Source: Streptomyces sp. AC558_RSS880 (GTDB taxonomy: Bacteria > Actinomycetota > Actinomycetes > Streptomycetales > Streptomycetaceae). From it: a stretch of 64,000 nucleotides of DNA. This document shows positions 7,825-15,442 of the stretch, piece after piece. The notes below the pieces were generated by a model, which saw only the letters and a program-made list of their open reading frames with translations, was not told the DNA's origin and did no database searches. Both the position numbers and the translations under genes were made by a program. The stretch spans positions 62,001 to 126,000 of the forward strand of contig NZ_JAGMUJ010000161.1 of assembly GCF_019049255.1 (NCBI RefSeq). The letters run 5' to 3'. Position 1 is the first letter of the stretch. Every line of letters begins with the position of its first letter.

Positions 7825-8916
7825 CTATCCGACCACGCGCCCGTTGAGCACCACCCGGCGCGGATCCGTCAGCGCGCGGACGTCCGCGCGCGGGTCGGAG
7901 TCGTAGACCACCAGGTCCGCCGGGGCGCCCTCCTCCAAGCCGGGGCGGCCCAGCCACGCGCGGGCCGCCCAGGTCCCGGCGGCCAGCGCCTCGACCGGCG
8001 GAATGCCGGCCTTGGCCAGTTCCGCGACCTCGTCGGCCGCCAGGCCGTGCGGGAGGGTGCCGCCGGCGTCCGTGCCGACGAACACGGGGACGCCGGCGTC
8101 GTAGGCGGAGCGCACGGTGTCGTAGCGGCGTGCGTGGAGCCGGCGCATATGGGCCGACCAGCGGGGGAACCTGGACTCGCCGCCGTCGGCGAGCGCGGGG
8201 AAGGTGGCGATGTTGACGAGGGTGGGGACGATCGCGACGCCCCGTTCGGCGAAGAGGGGGATGGTGTCGTCGGTGAGGCCCGTGGCGTGCTCGACGCAGT
8301 CGATGCCGGCCTCGACCAGGTCCCGCAGGGAGTCCTCGGCGAAGCAGTGCGCGGTGACACGGGCGCCCAGCCGGTGCGCCTCGGCGATCGCCGCCTCCAC
8401 GGCGCCGCGCGGCCAGCAGGCGGACAGGTCGCCCAGGTCGCGGTCGATCCAGTCGCCGACCAGCTTCACCCAGCCGTCGCCGCGCCGGGCCTCCTGGGCG
8501 ACGTACGCGACGAGGTCGTCGGGTTCGACCTCCCAGGCGTAGTTCCGGATGTAGCGGCGGGTGCGGGCGATGTGCCGACCGGCCCGGATGATCTTCGGGA
8601 GGTCGTCACGGTCGTCGATCCAGCGGGTGTCGGAGGGCGAGCCCGCGTCGCGCAGCAGCAGGGCGCCGGCGTCGCGGTCGGTGAGCGCCTGCTTCTCGGC
8701 GACGTCCGCGGGGACCGCGCCGTGCCGGTCGAGACCCACGTGGCAGTGGGCGTCGACCAGGCCGGGCAGCGCCCAGCCGGTGACGGTGCGGATGTCGCGG
8801 GCGCCGGCGGGACGGTCGTAGGAGATCCGCCCGTCGACGACCCACAGTTCGTCGCGGACCTCGTCCGGGCCGACGAGGATCCGCCCCTTCACGTGCAGCA
8901 CCGCTCGTTCGCTCAT
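7825..8916 (-). CDS. Amidohydrolase-superfamily enzyme (imidazolonepropionase-like)
   Basis: Metal-dependent hydrolase (363 aa) with a TIM barrel between small beta-sandwich ends. Visible metal ligands are the HxH of DAHCHVG at the end of strand 1, His in TAHCF, His in VEHATG and Asp in GTDAGG; the usual carboxylated Lys is likely in WVKLVGDW. Start is the ATG at 8916; a GTG at 8925 would add three residues. It lies 21 bp downstream of the ABC ATPase gene and is probably the last gene of that operon, suggesting that it cleaves an imported amide or cyclic amide. The substrate is unknown; imidazolonepropionase and prolidase-like relatives are alternatives. Confidence 0.8.
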   Translation of the reverse strand: MSERAVLHVKGRILVGPDEVRDELWVVDGRISYDRPAGARDIRTVTGWALPGLVDAHCHVGLDRHGAVPADVAEKQALTDRDAGALLLRDAGSPSDTRWIDDRDDLPKIIRAGRHIARTRRYIRNYAWEVEPDDLVAYVAQEARRGDGWVKLVGDWIDRDLGDLSACWPRGAVEAAIAEAHRLGARVTAHCFAEDSLRDLVEAGIDCVEHATGLTDDTIPLFAERGVAIVPTLVNIATFPALADGGESRFPRWSAHMRRLHARRYDTVRSAYDAGVPVFVGTDAGGTLPHGLAADEVAELAKAGIPPVEALAAGTWAARAWLGRPGLEEGAPADLVVYDSDPRADVRALTDPRRVVLNGRVVG

Positions 8917-8937
8917 ACCCGGCACCCTAATGAGGCG

Positions 8938-9729
8938 CTACCCGGACCCGCCCACCTGGTCCGAGGTCTCCTCCTCCACGTCCGCCATGGCGGGGTCGAG
9001 GAGGCGGGAGAGGAAGTGGCGGGTGCGTTCGTGCCGGGGGCGGCCGATGACCTGCTCGGGGGTGCCGTCCTCGACGATCACTCCGCCGTCCATGAAGACG
9101 ACCCGGTCGGCGACCTCGCGGGCGAAGGTCATCTCGTGGGTGACGACCATCATCGTCATGCCCTCGTCCGCGAGCATCCGCATGACGGCGAGGACGTCGC
9201 CGACCAGCTCGGGGTCGAGCGCCGAGGTCGGCTCGTCGAACAGCATCACCTCGGGGCCCATGGCCAGTGCGCGGGCGATGGCGACGCGCTGCTGCTGGCC
9301 GCCGGAGAGGGAGGACGGGTAGGCGTCGGCCTTCTCGGCCAGCCCCACCCGCCGGAGGTTCTCGGCGGCCACCTTCGCCGCCTGCGCCTTGTCCCGCCCC
9401 AGCACCCTGCGCTGCGGCAGCGTGAGGTTCTCGGTCACCGTGAGGTGCGGGAAGAGGTTGAACTGCTGGAAGACCATGCCGATGCGGCGGCGTACGGCGT
9501 CGATGTCGACGTCCGGGTCGGTGAGTTCGGTACCGCCGACGAAGACCTGGCCCCCGGTGGGCTCCTCCAGGAGGTTCACGCACCGCAGCAGGGTCGACTT
9601 GCCCGACCCGGACGGGCCGATCACGCAGACGACCTCGCCCTGGCCGATCTCCAGGTCGATGCCGCGCAGCACCCGGTTGTCGCCGAAGGACTTGTGCAGA
9701 CCGCTGACGCGGATCTCCGGTCGGCTCAT
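8938..9729 (-). CDS. Polar amino-acid ABC transporter, ATP-binding protein (GlnQ type)
   Basis: ATPase subunit (263 aa) of a polar amino-acid importer. Walker A GPSGSGKS is at residues 38-45, the Q-loop in VFQQFNLFPH, the signature LSGGQQQR and Walker B with D-loop VMLFDEPTSALD follow, then the switch His in VVTHEM. The pattern EIGQGEVVCVIG and overall length match GlnQ/GluA proteins. Start is the ATG at 9729, overlapping the permease stop by 4 bp (ATGA). The 15-residue acidic C-terminal extension is unusual but unconserved in character. Substrate probably glutamine, glutamate or a related amino acid. Confidence 0.93.
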   Translation of the reverse strand: MSRPEIRVSGLHKSFGDNRVLRGIDLEIGQGEVVCVIGPSGSGKSTLLRCVNLLEEPTGGQVFVGGTELTDPDVDIDAVRRRIGMVFQQFNLFPHLTVTENLTLPQRRVLGRDKAQAAKVAAENLRRVGLAEKADAYPSSLSGGQQQRVAIARALAMGPEVMLFDEPTSALDPELVGDVLAVMRMLADEGMTMMVVTHEMTFAREVADRVVFMDGGVIVEDGTPEQVIGRPRHERTRHFLSRLLDPAMADVEEETSDQVGGSG

Positions 9730-10562
9730 TTCACGGCCTCCTGGGCCTTGGCCTCCATGCGGCGCACGACGAAGCCGAGCGGGATGGTGATCAGCAGGTA
9801 GCACAGCCCGGCCACCAGGATGGGGGTGGAGTTGGCGGTCTGGCTGGCGAGGTCGCGGCCGTACTTGGAGAGTTCGCGTTCCTCGAGGGTGACGCCGAGG
9901 AACAGCACCAGCGAGGAGTCCTTGAAGAGCAGGACGAGTTCGTTGGTGAGCGGCGGGAGGATGATCCGGAAGGCCTGCGGGATGATGATGGAGACCATGG
10001 CCCGGGCGGGCGAGAAGCCCAGCGAACGGGCCGCCTCCATCTGTCCCTTGGGCACGGCCTGGATGCCGGCCCGGATCGTCTCCGCCATGTACGCGGCGGC
10101 CACCAGGCCGAGCGCGAGGGCGACCTTGCCGTAGGTGCCGCCGATGATCTCCGTGCCGGGGAAGGCGAGCGGCACGGCGACGCCGATGAAGATGAAGATC
10201 AGCAGGGCGGGCAGGCCGCGGAAGATCTCGATGTAGACGCCGGCCAGCCAGCGGTAGGGCCCGACGGACGAGAGCCGCATCAGCGCGATCACCATGCCGA
10301 GGGCGAGTCCGACGGCGAAGCCGGTGACCGTGTAGAGCACGGTGTTCTTCAGCGCCAGCGTGATGACGTCGGGGAACATCCGCTCGGCGATGTCGGCCTG
10401 CGCGAACTGGTTCTGCAGCCGGTCCCAGTCGGCCGTGACCGCGAAGGCGATCACGGCCGCGACGAAGACGGCGTACTGGATGCCGCGCGACAGACCGCGT
10501 TTCTGGCGCCGCGTCAGGCCCTTCTTCTTCGGCTGGAGTCGCTGCTTCTCCGTGTCGGTCAT
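9726..10562 (-). CDS. Polar amino-acid ABC transporter, permease
   Basis: Single membrane subunit (278 aa) of the HisMQ/GlnP family. After a basic cytoplasmic N-terminus (KKKGLTRRQKRG) it has about six membrane segments and the ATPase-contact EAA loop (EAARSLGFSPARAM). The motif AAYMAETIRAGIQAVPKGQ is the family hallmark. Only one permease gene is present, so the channel is probably a homodimer. It lies 4 bp after the binding-protein gene and overlaps the ATPase gene by 4 bp. Confidence 0.93.
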   Translation of the reverse strand: MTDTEKQRLQPKKKGLTRRQKRGLSRGIQYAVFVAAVIAFAVTADWDRLQNQFAQADIAERMFPDVITLALKNTVLYTVTGFAVGLALGMVIALMRLSSVGPYRWLAGVYIEIFRGLPALLIFIFIGVAVPLAFPGTEIIGGTYGKVALALGLVAAAYMAETIRAGIQAVPKGQMEAARSLGFSPARAMVSIIIPQAFRIILPPLTNELVLLFKDSSLVLFLGVTLEERELSKYGRDLASQTANSTPILVAGLCYLLITIPLGFVVRRMEAKAQEAVK

Positions 10563-10566
10563 GGGC

Positions 10567-11418
10567 TCAGGACGCGGCCGGCGAGGCGGCGGACTCGTCG
10601 TACGGGCCGATCCACTGCTCGTAGAGCTTCTTGTACGTGCCGTCGGCCTTGGCGTCCGCGAGCGCCTTGTCGACGGCCTCGCGCAGCTCGGTGTTGCCCT
10701 TCTTCACCGTGAAGCCGTACTGCTCGCCGGTGTCGATCTGCTCGGCGACCTCGAAGGCGTCGGCGTTGGCCTTGTCCTTCAGCCAGCCCTGGACGACCGG
10801 GTAGTCGATGACGACGGCCTTGACCTGGCCGGTGCGCAGGCCGTTGAGGACGGCGTCGGAGGACTCGAAGGAGACCGGGTCGAAGCCCTGCCCCTTGACG
10901 TAGTCCTCGCCGGTGGTCTGCGCCTGCGCGCCCAGCTTGACGTTCTCGGACTTCACGTCGGCGAGGGAGCTGACGCCGCTCTTCTTGTCGACGAGGACGG
11001 CCTGGGTGGCGTTGAAGTACGGGTCGGAGAAGTCGACGTTCTTCTTCCGCTCCTCGGTGATGGTCATGCCGGCCGCGGCCAGGTCGCACTCGCCGGAGTT
11101 GAGGAAGGCGCCGGTCTTGAAGTTCTCGAAGGGCGTGTCGAGGATCTCCTGCTTCACGCCCAGGTCGTCGGCGACCAGGTCGATCAGCGCGACGTCGAAG
11201 CCCTGCACCTTGCCGTCGATCTCCGACTGGAAGGGCGGGTACGGGAGGTGGGTGCAGGTGGTGAGCTGCCCCGCCTTGACGAGCTCGACCCCGCCGGCGG
11301 CGGTCTTCGAGCCGCTGCCTCCGTCGTCGCTGGAGGTGCAGGCGGACAGGAGGACCAGCCCGGCCGTCGCGGTGGTGGCGGCCAGAACACGGGTCCGGCG
11401 GCCGAGGAGCGTCTTCAC
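10567..11418 (-). CDS. Amino-acid ABC transporter substrate-binding lipoprotein
   Basis: Secreted, membrane-anchored family-3 solute-binding protein (283 aa). The signal peptide ends in a lipobox LSAC with Cys27 as the lipidated residue, followed by a Ser/Asp/Gly-rich linker. The mature part has the two-lobed pattern seen in GlnH proteins (LPYPPFQSEIDGKVQGFDV near the start; AAAGMTITEERKK in the middle, with the Arg expected to bind the substrate carboxylate). Start is GTG at 11418 with AGGAGG 5 bp upstream. First gene of the operon; its promoter is described separately. Confidence 0.92.
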   Translation of the reverse strand: MKTLLGRRTRVLAATTATAGLVLLSACTSSDDGGSGSKTAAGGVELVKAGQLTTCTHLPYPPFQSEIDGKVQGFDVALIDLVADDLGVKQEILDTPFENFKTGAFLNSGECDLAAAGMTITEERKKNVDFSDPYFNATQAVLVDKKSGVSSLADVKSENVKLGAQAQTTGEDYVKGQGFDPVSFESSDAVLNGLRTGQVKAVVIDYPVVQGWLKDKANADAFEVAEQIDTGEQYGFTVKKGNTELREAVDKALADAKADGTYKKLYEQWIGPYDESAASPAAS

Positions 11419-11450
11419 GGGAGCCTCCTGTCAGGGAACTGTGAGTTCCG

Positions 11451-11481
11451 ATTATAAGGAGAGGTTTGAGGGCCTCAAACC
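11451..11481 (-). promoter_or_regulatory. Promoter of the amino-acid ABC operon with overlapping 19-bp palindrome
   Basis: On the minus strand a perfect -10 TATAAT (11456-11451) lies 16 bp from TTGAGG (11478-11473), a good sigma-70-like pair giving a leader of about 25 bases before the GTG at 11418. A perfect palindrome GGTTTGAG-GGC-CTCAAACC (11463-11481) covers the -35 and part of the spacer. This is the position expected for a repressor site. No cognate regulator gene is adjacent. Confidence 0.65.
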
Positions 11482-11604
11482 AAACCGATGGTCGCGGGGT
11501 CGCCCGGCCTGAGAACCCTGCGGTCGGGCCGCACCCCGGGCGAAGGTTTACCCTCGACTTCGTCGTACGTACCCGCGCAGTCGCGAAGTAAAGAGAGCAC
11601 CGCC

Positions 11605-12705
11605 GTGACCCACCTCCTCCTCGATCTGCCCCCGCTGGGCGCCGCGCGCTTCGCCTCGATCGAGGACCGGGTGGCACGGCTGCTGGGCACCGGGCAGGAC
11701 GTCGTGATCATGCAGGGTGAGGCCCTGCTGCCGCTGGAGGGCGCGATCCGCGCGACGGCCGGTCCCGGCACGACCGCGCTGAACGTCATCACCGGCCCCT
11801 ACGGGCAGACCTTCGGCGACTGGCTGCGGGACTGCGGCGCCACCGTGATCGATCTGGCGGTGCCGTTCCACACGGCGGTGACGGCCGAGCAGGTCCGGGC
11901 CGCCTTCGCGGAGCACCCGGAGATCGACTTCGTGTCCCTGGTGCACGCGGAGGCGGCGACCGGGAACACCAACCCGGTCGCGGAGATCGGCGAGGTGGTG
12001 CGGGCGCACGGGGCGCTGTTCTACCTGGACGCGGTGGCGTCGATCGGGGCGGAGCCGGTGCTGCCGGACGCGTGGGGCGTGGACCTGTGCGTGATCGGGG
12101 CGCAGAAGGCGATGGGCGGTCCCGCCGGGGTCTCGGCGGTGTCGGTGAGCGAGCGGGCGTGGGAGCGGATGGCGGCGAACCCGCGGGCGCCGCGCCGCTC
12201 GTACCTGTCGCTGCTGGACTGGAAGGAACGCTGGATCGACGGCGGCCGCAAGACGCTGCTGCACGCTCCGGCGCAGCTGGAGATGCTGGCGCTCGAGGCG
12301 TGCGTGGAGCGGATCGAGGCGGCGGGGCTGGACACCGTGATGGCCCGGCACGCGGCGGCCGCGGCGGCCACCCGCGCGGGTGCGCTCGCGCTGGGCGGGG
12401 GGCTGGAACCGTACGTCCGTGACGCGGCGGAGGCGGCGCCCGTCGCCACGACCCTGCGGGCCCCGTCCGGCACGGTGGCCGCGGACCTGGTCGCCCGCGC
12501 CCTGGCCGCCGACCCGGCCCTTCCGCTGGCCGCGGGCGGGGGCGCGCTCGCCAAGGAGATGATCCGGGTCAACCACTACGGCCCCGAGGCGACGCCGGGG
12601 GCGGTGCGGGCGTGTCTGACGGGGCTGGGGACCGCGCTGGCGGAGGCGGGTGCGGTCGTGGACCTGCCGGCGGCGTTGAGCGCGGCCGAGAAGGCCTGGC
12701 GCTGA
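11605..12705 (+). CDS. Class V PLP-dependent aminotransferase (alanine/serine-glyoxylate type)
   Basis: Predicted small-molecule aminotransferase (366 aa) of the serine-glyoxylate/alanine-glyoxylate group. The PLP Schiff-base lysine is K168 in GAQKAMGGPAGV, the cofactor Asp lies in YLDAVASIG, and HAEAATGNTNPV forms part of the active site. GTG at 11605 is chosen because the homologous protein begins at THLLLDLPPLG and AAAGAGAG lies just upstream; the frame is open further back without support. It is monocistronic, ends in a strong hairpin, and stands about 440 bp before ectA. A direct link to ectoine synthesis is not shown. The exact amino donor and acceptor are unknown. Confidence 0.85.
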   Translation: MTHLLLDLPPLGAARFASIEDRVARLLGTGQDVVIMQGEALLPLEGAIRATAGPGTTALNVITGPYGQTFGDWLRDCGATVIDLAVPFHTAVTAEQVRAAFAEHPEIDFVSLVHAEAATGNTNPVAEIGEVVRAHGALFYLDAVASIGAEPVLPDAWGVDLCVIGAQKAMGGPAGVSAVSVSERAWERMAANPRAPRRSYLSLLDWKERWIDGGRKTLLHAPAQLEMLALEACVERIEAAGLDTVMARHAAAAAATRAGALALGGGLEPYVRDAAEAAPVATTLRAPSGTVAADLVARALAADPALPLAAGGGALAKEMIRVNHYGPEATPGAVRACLTGLGTALAEAGAVVDLPAALSAAEKAWR

Positions 12706-12711
12706 GCCCTG

Positions 12712-12745
12712 GGCGGGGGCGTGGGCGTGGTTCCTCGCCCCCGCC
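12712..12745 (+). terminator. Rho-independent-like hairpin after the class V aminotransferase gene
   Basis: A perfect 10-bp GC stem (GGCGGGGGCG at 12712-12721 with CGCCCCCGCC at 12736-12745, 14-base loop) begins 7 bp after the stop codon. There is no U-run, as is usual in Streptomyces terminators. Confidence 0.65.
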
Positions 12746-12790
12746 GCTCCTTCCCCTTCCCGCCCCCGGATTCCCTTCGGCCCTTCGGGC

Positions 12791-12817
12791 CTCGTCCCCG
12801 AACGCCGGACGGGCTGA
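12791..12817 (-). repeat. Streptomyces-type intergenic repeat
   Basis: Read on the minus strand this is TCAGCCCGTCCGGCGTTCGG plus GGACGAG, the same element family as the repeat at 7684-7739. It lies between the terminator of the aminotransferase gene and the AT-richer region before ectA. Confidence 0.6.
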
Positions 12818-12822
12818 CGGAG

Positions 12823-13145
12823 AACACTGATTCCGGAATTGTTCGGCGGCATTCTTTCGCTTATTTTTCGATTATTCCACGGAGCAGCTTCCCGTCTTCT
12901 TCTGCCCGCTTTCCTCGCCCCTAAACGCCACGATTTCGTGAACGGCAAGCAAGGAGTTTCGGGAGTTACGCAGGTGTGACCGGTTCCACAGCGCGCACGA
13001 TTTGCACCTTATCCACCAGGACAAATGGTGCATCCGGTCGAGTTCTCGCGCGGACCCGCCCGCCCGCGCGATAACACAGACCAAGTCGGCACGTAACCCC
13101 GGCAGACGATGCAATTTCGAATTTACCTGGGTAAGTTCAATTCGC
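12823..13145 (+). promoter_or_regulatory. Upstream region of the ectoine operon
   Basis: A 323-bp gene-free stretch before ectA, clearly richer in A/T than the rest of the window, as expected for a regulated promoter. It contains short palindromes: ATTCCGGAAT (12830-12839), CACGATTTCGTG (about 12929-12940), and TGCACC/GGTGCA arms (13003-13008 and 13027-13032). An operator-like palindrome ends 8 bp before the ectA start (listed separately). I could not identify a convincing -35/-10 pair. Ectoine genes are known to be induced by salt and heat in Streptomyces, so osmotic control is likely. Confidence 0.5.
13119..13138. promoter_or_regulatory. 20-bp imperfect palindrome just before ectA
   Basis: GAATTTACC-TG-GGTAAGTTC: the 9-bp arms match at 8 of 9 positions. 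It ends 8 bp before the ectA ATG and occupies the place where a ribosome site would be; no good Shine-Dalgarno sequence is visible. It could be a repressor operator or an RNA hairpin limiting ectA translation. Confidence 0.5.
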
Positions 13146-13652
13146 ATGACTGCCGCACAAACAGACCTGCAAATCGACCGCCCCACCGTGGCGGACGGAG
13201 CCGTGCTGTGGCGGATAGCCAGGGACTCGAAGGTCCTCGACCTGAACTCGTCGTACAGCTATCTGCTGTGGTGCCGTGACTTCGCCGCCACCTCGGCCGT
13301 CGCTCGCGACGAGCGCGGAGAGCCGATCGGCTTCGTCAGCGGATACCTGCGGCCGGACAGCCCGCGCACCCTGCTCGTCTGGCAGGTCGCGGTCGACGCG
13401 TCGTACCGCGGCCGCGGCCTCGCCGCCGCCCTGCTCGACGGACTGGCCGCCCGGACCGCCGAGGAGCACGGCGTGGACACCGTGGAGACCACCATCACGC
13501 CGGGCAACACCGCGTCCGAGCGCCTGTTCACCGCGTTCGCGGAGCGTCACGGCGCCCTGCTGGAGCGCGAGGTGCTGTTCGACGCCGGCCAGTTCCCCGA
13601 CGGACCGCACGACCCCGAGGTGCTGTACCGCATCGGGCCGCTCACCCGCTGA
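13146..13652 (+). CDS. ectA: L-2,4-diaminobutyrate N-gamma-acetyltransferase
   Basis: Acetylates diaminobutyrate with acetyl-CoA, the second step of ectoine synthesis (168 aa). GNAT fold: the acetyl-CoA pyrophosphate loop is RGRGLA, preceded by the beta-4 strand segment LLVWQVAVD; TTITPGNTASERLF is the characteristic EctA substrate region. The ATG at 13146 gives the family's usual length; an upstream ATG at 13002 would add 48 residues with no similarity. First gene of ectABCD, 78 bp before ectB. Confidence 0.95.
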   Translation: MTAAQTDLQIDRPTVADGAVLWRIARDSKVLDLNSSYSYLLWCRDFAATSAVARDERGEPIGFVSGYLRPDSPRTLLVWQVAVDASYRGRGLAAALLDGLAARTAEEHGVDTVETTITPGNTASERLFTAFAERHGALLEREVLFDAGQFPDGPHDPEVLYRIGPLTR

Positions 13653-13730
13653 CCGCGCGGCCCGGACCCCTGATCTTCCGACTTCTTCCGACTCCCTCTG
13701 ACCTCCCACACCACCGAGGAGCGATTCGTC

Positions 13731-15002
13731 GTGACCATCACCCAGCCCGACCTCAGTGTCTTCGAGACCCTCGAGTCCGAGGTGCGCAGCTACTGCCGCG
13801 GCTGGCCCACCGTCTTCGACCGTGCGCACGGCAGCCGCATGTACGACGAGGACGGCCACGAGTACCTCGACTTCTTCGCCGGAGCCGGCTCACTCAACTA
13901 CGGGCACAACAACCCCGTGCTGAAACGGGCCCTGATCGACTACCTGGAGCGCGACGGCGTCACCCACGGCCTCGACATGTCGACGACGGCCAAACGCGCG
14001 TTCCTGGAGTCCTTCCAGAACTGGATCCTGCGCCCGCGCGACCTGCCGTACAAGGTCATGTTCCCGGGCCCGACGGGCACCAACGCCGTGGAGTCCGCGC
14101 TGAAGCTGGCCCGGAAGGTGAAGGGGCGCGAGGCGATCGTGTCGTTCACCAACGCCTTCCACGGCATGTCGCTGGGCTCGCTCGCCGTGACCGGCAACGC
14201 CTTCAAGCGGGCCGGCGCCGGCATCCCGCTGGTGCACGGCACGCCGATGCCGTTCGACAACTACTTCGACGGCAAGGTCGAGGACTTCCTGTGGTTCGAG
14301 CGGCTCCTGGAGGACCAGGGCTCCGGCCTCAACAAGCCCGCCGCCGTGATCGTCGAGACCGTGCAGGGCGAGGGCGGCATCAACGTCGCCCGGCCCGAGT
14401 GGCTGCGCGCCCTGGCCGACCTGTGCGAGCGCCAGGACATGCTGCTGATCGTCGACGACATCCAGATGGGCTGCGGCCGCACCGGCGCCTTCTTCTCCTT
14501 CGAGGAGGCCGGCATCACGCCCGACATCGTCACCGTCTCCAAGTCGATCAGCGGCTACGGGCTGCCCATGGCGCTCACCCTGTTCAAGCCCGAACTGGAC
14601 GTCTGGGAACCGGGCGAGCACAACGGCACCTTCCGCGGCAACAACCCCGCCTTCGTCACCGCCACCGCCGCTCTGGAGGCGTACTGGGCCGACGGCTCCG
14701 CGATGGAGAAGCAGACCCGTGCGCGCGGCGAGCAGGTCGAGCGGGCGCTGATCGCCATCACCGAGGAGAACCTCGCCGACGTCAAGGAGTACCGCGGCCG
14801 CGGCCTGGTGTGGGGCATGGAGTTCCACGACAAGGAGCGCGCGGGCCGCATCGCCCAGCGCGCCTTCGAGCTGGGGCTGCTCATCGAGACGTCCGGCCCC
14901 GAGAGCGAGGTCGTCAAGCTGCTGCCGTCCCTGACCATCACCCCGGACGAACTGGACGAGGGTCTGACCACTCTCGCCCGCGCCGTCCGGGAAACCGCCT
15001 GA
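13731..15002 (+). CDS. ectB: Diaminobutyrate-2-oxoglutarate transaminase
   Basis: Converts aspartate-4-semialdehyde and glutamate to 2,4-diaminobutyrate and 2-oxoglutarate, the first ectoine step (423 aa). Class III aminotransferase: PLP lysine K271 in VSKSISGYGLPMA, PLP-phosphate region PTGTNAVESALKLAR, cofactor Asp in IVDDIQMGCGRTG. GTG start with GAGGAG 9 bp upstream. Middle of the ectABCD operon, 35 bp before ectC. Confidence 0.96.
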   Translation: MTITQPDLSVFETLESEVRSYCRGWPTVFDRAHGSRMYDEDGHEYLDFFAGAGSLNYGHNNPVLKRALIDYLERDGVTHGLDMSTTAKRAFLESFQNWILRPRDLPYKVMFPGPTGTNAVESALKLARKVKGREAIVSFTNAFHGMSLGSLAVTGNAFKRAGAGIPLVHGTPMPFDNYFDGKVEDFLWFERLLEDQGSGLNKPAAVIVETVQGEGGINVARPEWLRALADLCERQDMLLIVDDIQMGCGRTGAFFSFEEAGITPDIVTVSKSISGYGLPMALTLFKPELDVWEPGEHNGTFRGNNPAFVTATAALEAYWADGSAMEKQTRARGEQVERALIAITEENLADVKEYRGRGLVWGMEFHDKERAGRIAQRAFELGLLIETSGPESEVVKLLPSLTITPDELDEGLTTLARAVRETA

Positions 15003-15037
15003 AAGACACATCCGAGCCGAGGAGGCATCGCAACACC

Positions 15038-15436
15038 GTGATCGTCCGTTCGTTCAAGGAGATCGAAGGCACCGACCGGCACGTGAAATCGGCGTCCGGC
15101 ACCTGGGAGAGCAAGCGCATCGTCCTCGCCAAGGAGAAGGTCGGCTTCTCCCTGCACGAGACGATCCTGTACGCGGGTACGGAGACGTCGATGTGGTACG
15201 CGAACCACATCGAGGCCGTCGTCTGCACCCGGGGCGAGGCCGAACTGACCGACCGCGAGACCGGTCGGACGTACACCATCACGCCCGGCACCATGTACCT
15301 CCTGGACGGCCACGAGCGGCACACGCTCAAGGTCAAGGAGGACTTCCACTGCATCTGTGTCTTCAACCCGCCCGTCACCGGACGGGAGGACCACGACGAG
15401 AACGGCGTCTACCCGCTGCTCACCGAGGAGGTGTGA
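15038..15436 (+). CDS. ectC: Ectoine synthase
   Basis: Cyclises N-gamma-acetyl-diaminobutyrate to ectoine with loss of water (132 aa). Small cupin protein; its metal-binding region is around WYANHIEAVVC and DGHERHTLKV, and the C-terminus is acidic. GTG at 15038 follows GAGGAGG with suitable spacing. Its 3' end carries the GAGGAGG ribosome site of ectD, 6 bp before that gene. Confidence 0.96.
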   Translation: MIVRSFKEIEGTDRHVKSASGTWESKRIVLAKEKVGFSLHETILYAGTETSMWYANHIEAVVCTRGEAELTDRETGRTYTITPGTMYLLDGHERHTLKVKEDFHCICVFNPPVTGREDHDENGVYPLLTEEV

Positions 15437-15442
15437 GTCACC

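Noticed and set aside
13129..13134. GGGTAA as a -10 of a stress (SigB-type) promoter for ectA
   Set aside because: It is part of the operator-like palindrome, only 12 bp from the start codon, and no GTTT-type -35 occurs at the right distance.
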